Assembly: GCA_018303315.1 (NCBI GenBank)
Contig: JAGVYJ010000040.1
Location: 1 to 6,925, forward strand
DNA length: 6,925 nucleotides
Direction of reading: 5' to 3'
Source: Candidatus Woesearchaeota archaeon
Lineage (GTDB): Archaea > Nanobdellota > Nanobdellia > Woesearchaeales > JAGVYJ01
The position numbers were made by a program, and so were the translations under genes. Positions 5,256 through 6,925 of this stretch are shown here, piece by piece (the stretch's first letter is position 1; every line of letters begins with the position of its first letter). Under the pieces are notes generated by a model, which ran no database searches, was not told the DNA's origin, and saw nothing but the letters and a program-made list of their open reading frames with translations.

Positions 5256-6925
5256 CTAACTTACTTTAGAACCTTCAGGGGCATCCACAGCTACCGGTGC
5301 CCCCCCTAAAGTCAGAATTGCATCGCCAAGAACAAGTTTTCCGCCTTTCACAGTGACGCCGAGCCGTGAAAATTCCTTTATGTCAATCTGCTCCCTGCCG
5401 ATTTCCACGTCCTTTGGCATGACATTCGTTCCCGGTTTTGCTGCAGGCACCTCAAGCACTCTGAATTTCCTGTTAACTTCAGCAGTAAGTATCATGCCAT
5501 TGCTTTCTCTGCCCCTCAGCTTCACAGGTTTCAGATTCGCAAGGAACAATGCGTGCTTTCCTTCAAGCTCCTCTGCTTTGTAAAAATCCCTCAGTCCAGT
5601 CACTATCTGCCTGGGCTCACCCATGTCCACCTGCAGCACAAACAGCTTGTCCGCAGCAGGATGGTGCACGGCCTTGATGATTCTGCCGACCCGGATGTCC
5701 AACGGGAATTTTCCTGCGCAGGGCAGCAGCCTGTCAAGCACCTGCTGCTCTATCGGTGTCAGCACGATTCTTGCTTTGGATATCGGGCCTGTCAGGGGCT
5801 TTCCCAATTCAGAAATATCAAGTTTCTTCAGGTTAAGCTGCTGCCTGAGCTGCTCTGAGTAGTCCGGGAGAATGGGAGACAGCAATATGGCAAGGTCTTT
5901 TACAATCCCTGCGCTCCAGGAAACAACATCCAGGGCTTTTTGCCTGTCTGTCCTGACAAGCTTCCAGGGCTCATGCTTCTGGAATGTCCTGTTGCCGAGG
6001 TCGCTCAGTGCAAGTATGGCCTGCACAGCCTCCCGCAGGTTCAGCTCAGAGAATTTCTCCTTTGCCTCTTTTATGATGCCTGCCCTTGAGGCATCCTCGC
6101 TCCCAAACTTACTGCTTTTGTCAAGCTGGCCGTCAAAGTGCTGATTCGCGAACTTAAGGGTTCTGTAGGCAAAGTTTGCTATATTAGAGACAAGCTCGTT
6201 ATTCACGCGTTCCATGAAATCCTGCGGATTAAGGTCAATGTCGCCAATCCTGTTTGCAAGATTCGCTGCGTAATAATATCTCAGGCACTCGGGGGGAAGA
6301 TGCTTAATGTAATCACCTGCATTCAGGAAAGTGCCCCGGCTCTTGCTCATTTTCTGGCCGTTGATTGTGAGGAAGCCATGCACAGCCAGCTTTGTCGGCT
6401 GGGTAAAACCCGCAGCCATCAGCATCGCAGGCCAGAACAGGAAATGGAAATAGGTTATGTCCTTGCCTATGAAATGGATTAGGTTTGCATCCCTGCTTCT
6501 CAAAAAGCTGTCGATATCAAGGTCATGTTTTCTTGCATAGTTCACAAAGCTTGCAAAATAGCCAATCGGCGCATCAAGCCAGACATAATAGTACTTGTCA
6601 TCTTCTCCGGGAATTTTGAAGCCGAAATACGGGCCATCGCGTGATATGTCCCAGTCCTGAAGGCCATTGGCTATCCATTCTTTCACAAAATTGACAACCT
6701 CTTTCTGCAGCTCGCTGTTCTGCTCAAGCCATGCCTCCAGCTTGCCGGAAAACGCCCTGAGCCTGAAAAAGTAGTGAGTCGACTTTTTCCTGACAGGGGT
6801 GTCCCCGGATATTACAGAGCGCGGCTCAACCAGCTCAGAAGCATCATAGGTTGCATTGCAGTGCTCGCAGACATCTCCATACTGGTCAGGGGTGCCGCAT
6901 CTGGGGCATTTGCCCTTGACATACC
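5256..6925 (-). CDS. metG: Methionyl-tRNA synthetase with C-terminal tRNA-binding domain (5' end outside window)
   Basis: Class I aminoacyl-tRNA synthetase that charges tRNA-Met. 555 complete C-terminal codons are present; the N-terminus with the HIGH-type motif lies beyond the right edge. The visible part opens with a zinc knuckle, CPRC at visible residues 6-9 and CEHC about nine residues on, then the catalytic core with WLDAPIGYFAS and FIGKDITYFH. The KMSKS motif is at 6339-6353. An alpha-helical anticodon domain follows (EPWKLVRTDRQKA region). The C-terminal oligonucleotide-binding domain begins near PLDIRVGRIIKAVHHPAADK and includes QIVTGLRDFY, ANLKPVKLRG and SNGMIL, as in Trbp111/EMAP-II domains. 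About 60 further residues follow, longer than a plain Trbp111 ending. The GTG at 6686 is an internal Val, since homologous sequence continues upstream of it. The stop is TAG, and DUF4013 follows after 38 bp. Confidence 0.97.
   Translation of the reverse strand, partial: YVKGKCPRCGTPDQYGDVCEHCNATYDASELVEPRSVISGDTPVRKKSTHYFFRLRAFSGKLEAWLEQNSELQKEVVNFVKEWIANGLQDWDISRDGPYFGFKIPGEDDKYYYVWLDAPIGYFASFVNYARKHDLDIDSFLRSRDANLIHFIGKDITYFHFLFWPAMLMAAGFTQPTKLAVHGFLTINGQKMSKSRGTFLNAGDYIKHLPPECLRYYYAANLANRIGDIDLNPQDFMERVNNELVSNIANFAYRTLKFANQHFDGQLDKSSKFGSEDASRAGIIKEAKEKFSELNLREAVQAILALSDLGNRTFQKHEPWKLVRTDRQKALDVVSWSAGIVKDLAILLSPILPDYSEQLRQQLNLKKLDISELGKPLTGPISKARIVLTPIEQQVLDRLLPCAGKFPLDIRVGRIIKAVHHPAADKLFVLQVDMGEPRQIVTGLRDFYKAEELEGKHALFLANLKPVKLRGRESNGMILTAEVNRKFRVLEVPAAKPGTNVMPKDVEIGREQIDIKEFSRLGVTVKGGKLVLGDAILTLGGAPVAVDAPEGSKVS

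Noticed and set aside
5256..6686. MetRS starting at the GTG at 6686
   Set aside because: The same frame continues to the window edge with a clear zinc knuckle (CPRC...CEHC) and conserved MetRS sequence, so this GTG is an internal Val.

Overview
The window looks like chromosomal DNA from an archaeon. The evidence is an archaeal-type methionyl-tRNA synthetase with zinc knuckles, a ZPR1-family zinc-finger protein, a DUF4013 membrane protein, a transketolase split into two subunit genes, AT-rich box A (TATA-like) elements upstream of several starts, and GAGGTGA ribosome binding sites on others. TGA, TAA and TAG all end genes here, so the standard code fits. I cannot fix the lineage; the gene mix suits a euryarchaeal or DPANN-type genome. 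I see no mobile element, CRISPR array, tRNA or rRNA.

Region 1 (1-2848, minus strand) is a tightly packed three-gene operon: transketolase N-terminal subunit, transketolase C-terminal subunit, then a glyoxylate/hydroxypyruvate reductase-type D-2-hydroxyacid dehydrogenase that runs off the left edge. The junctions are TAATG and ATGA, so translation is probably coupled. The promoter carries a perfect 8-bp inverted repeat centred close to its TATA box, a candidate operator.

Region 2 (2849-3258) is a divergent promoter region followed by the only plus-strand transcription unit. It has a 23-codon ORF that appears leaderless, then an in-frame TGA directly abutting the ATG of a 57-residue basic protein with one C-terminal membrane segment. 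That gene ends one base from the stop of the convergent glutaredoxin gene.

Region 3 (3260-6925, minus strand) reads, in transcription order, MetRS (5' end outside the window), a DUF4013 membrane protein, ZPR1, a lipoprotein cupredoxin overlapping ZPR1 by 4 nt, and a YruB-type glutaredoxin. DUF4013, ZPR1 and glutaredoxin each have their own TATA-like element, so this is a series of short units rather than one long operon.

Most genes are housekeeping. The points that stand out are the cupredoxin that has lost its copper-ligand Cys and one His, the leaderless mini-ORF/TGA/ATG arrangement, the inverted repeat over the transketolase promoter, and three TATA-to-start distances of about 27 bp that suggest leaderless mRNAs.
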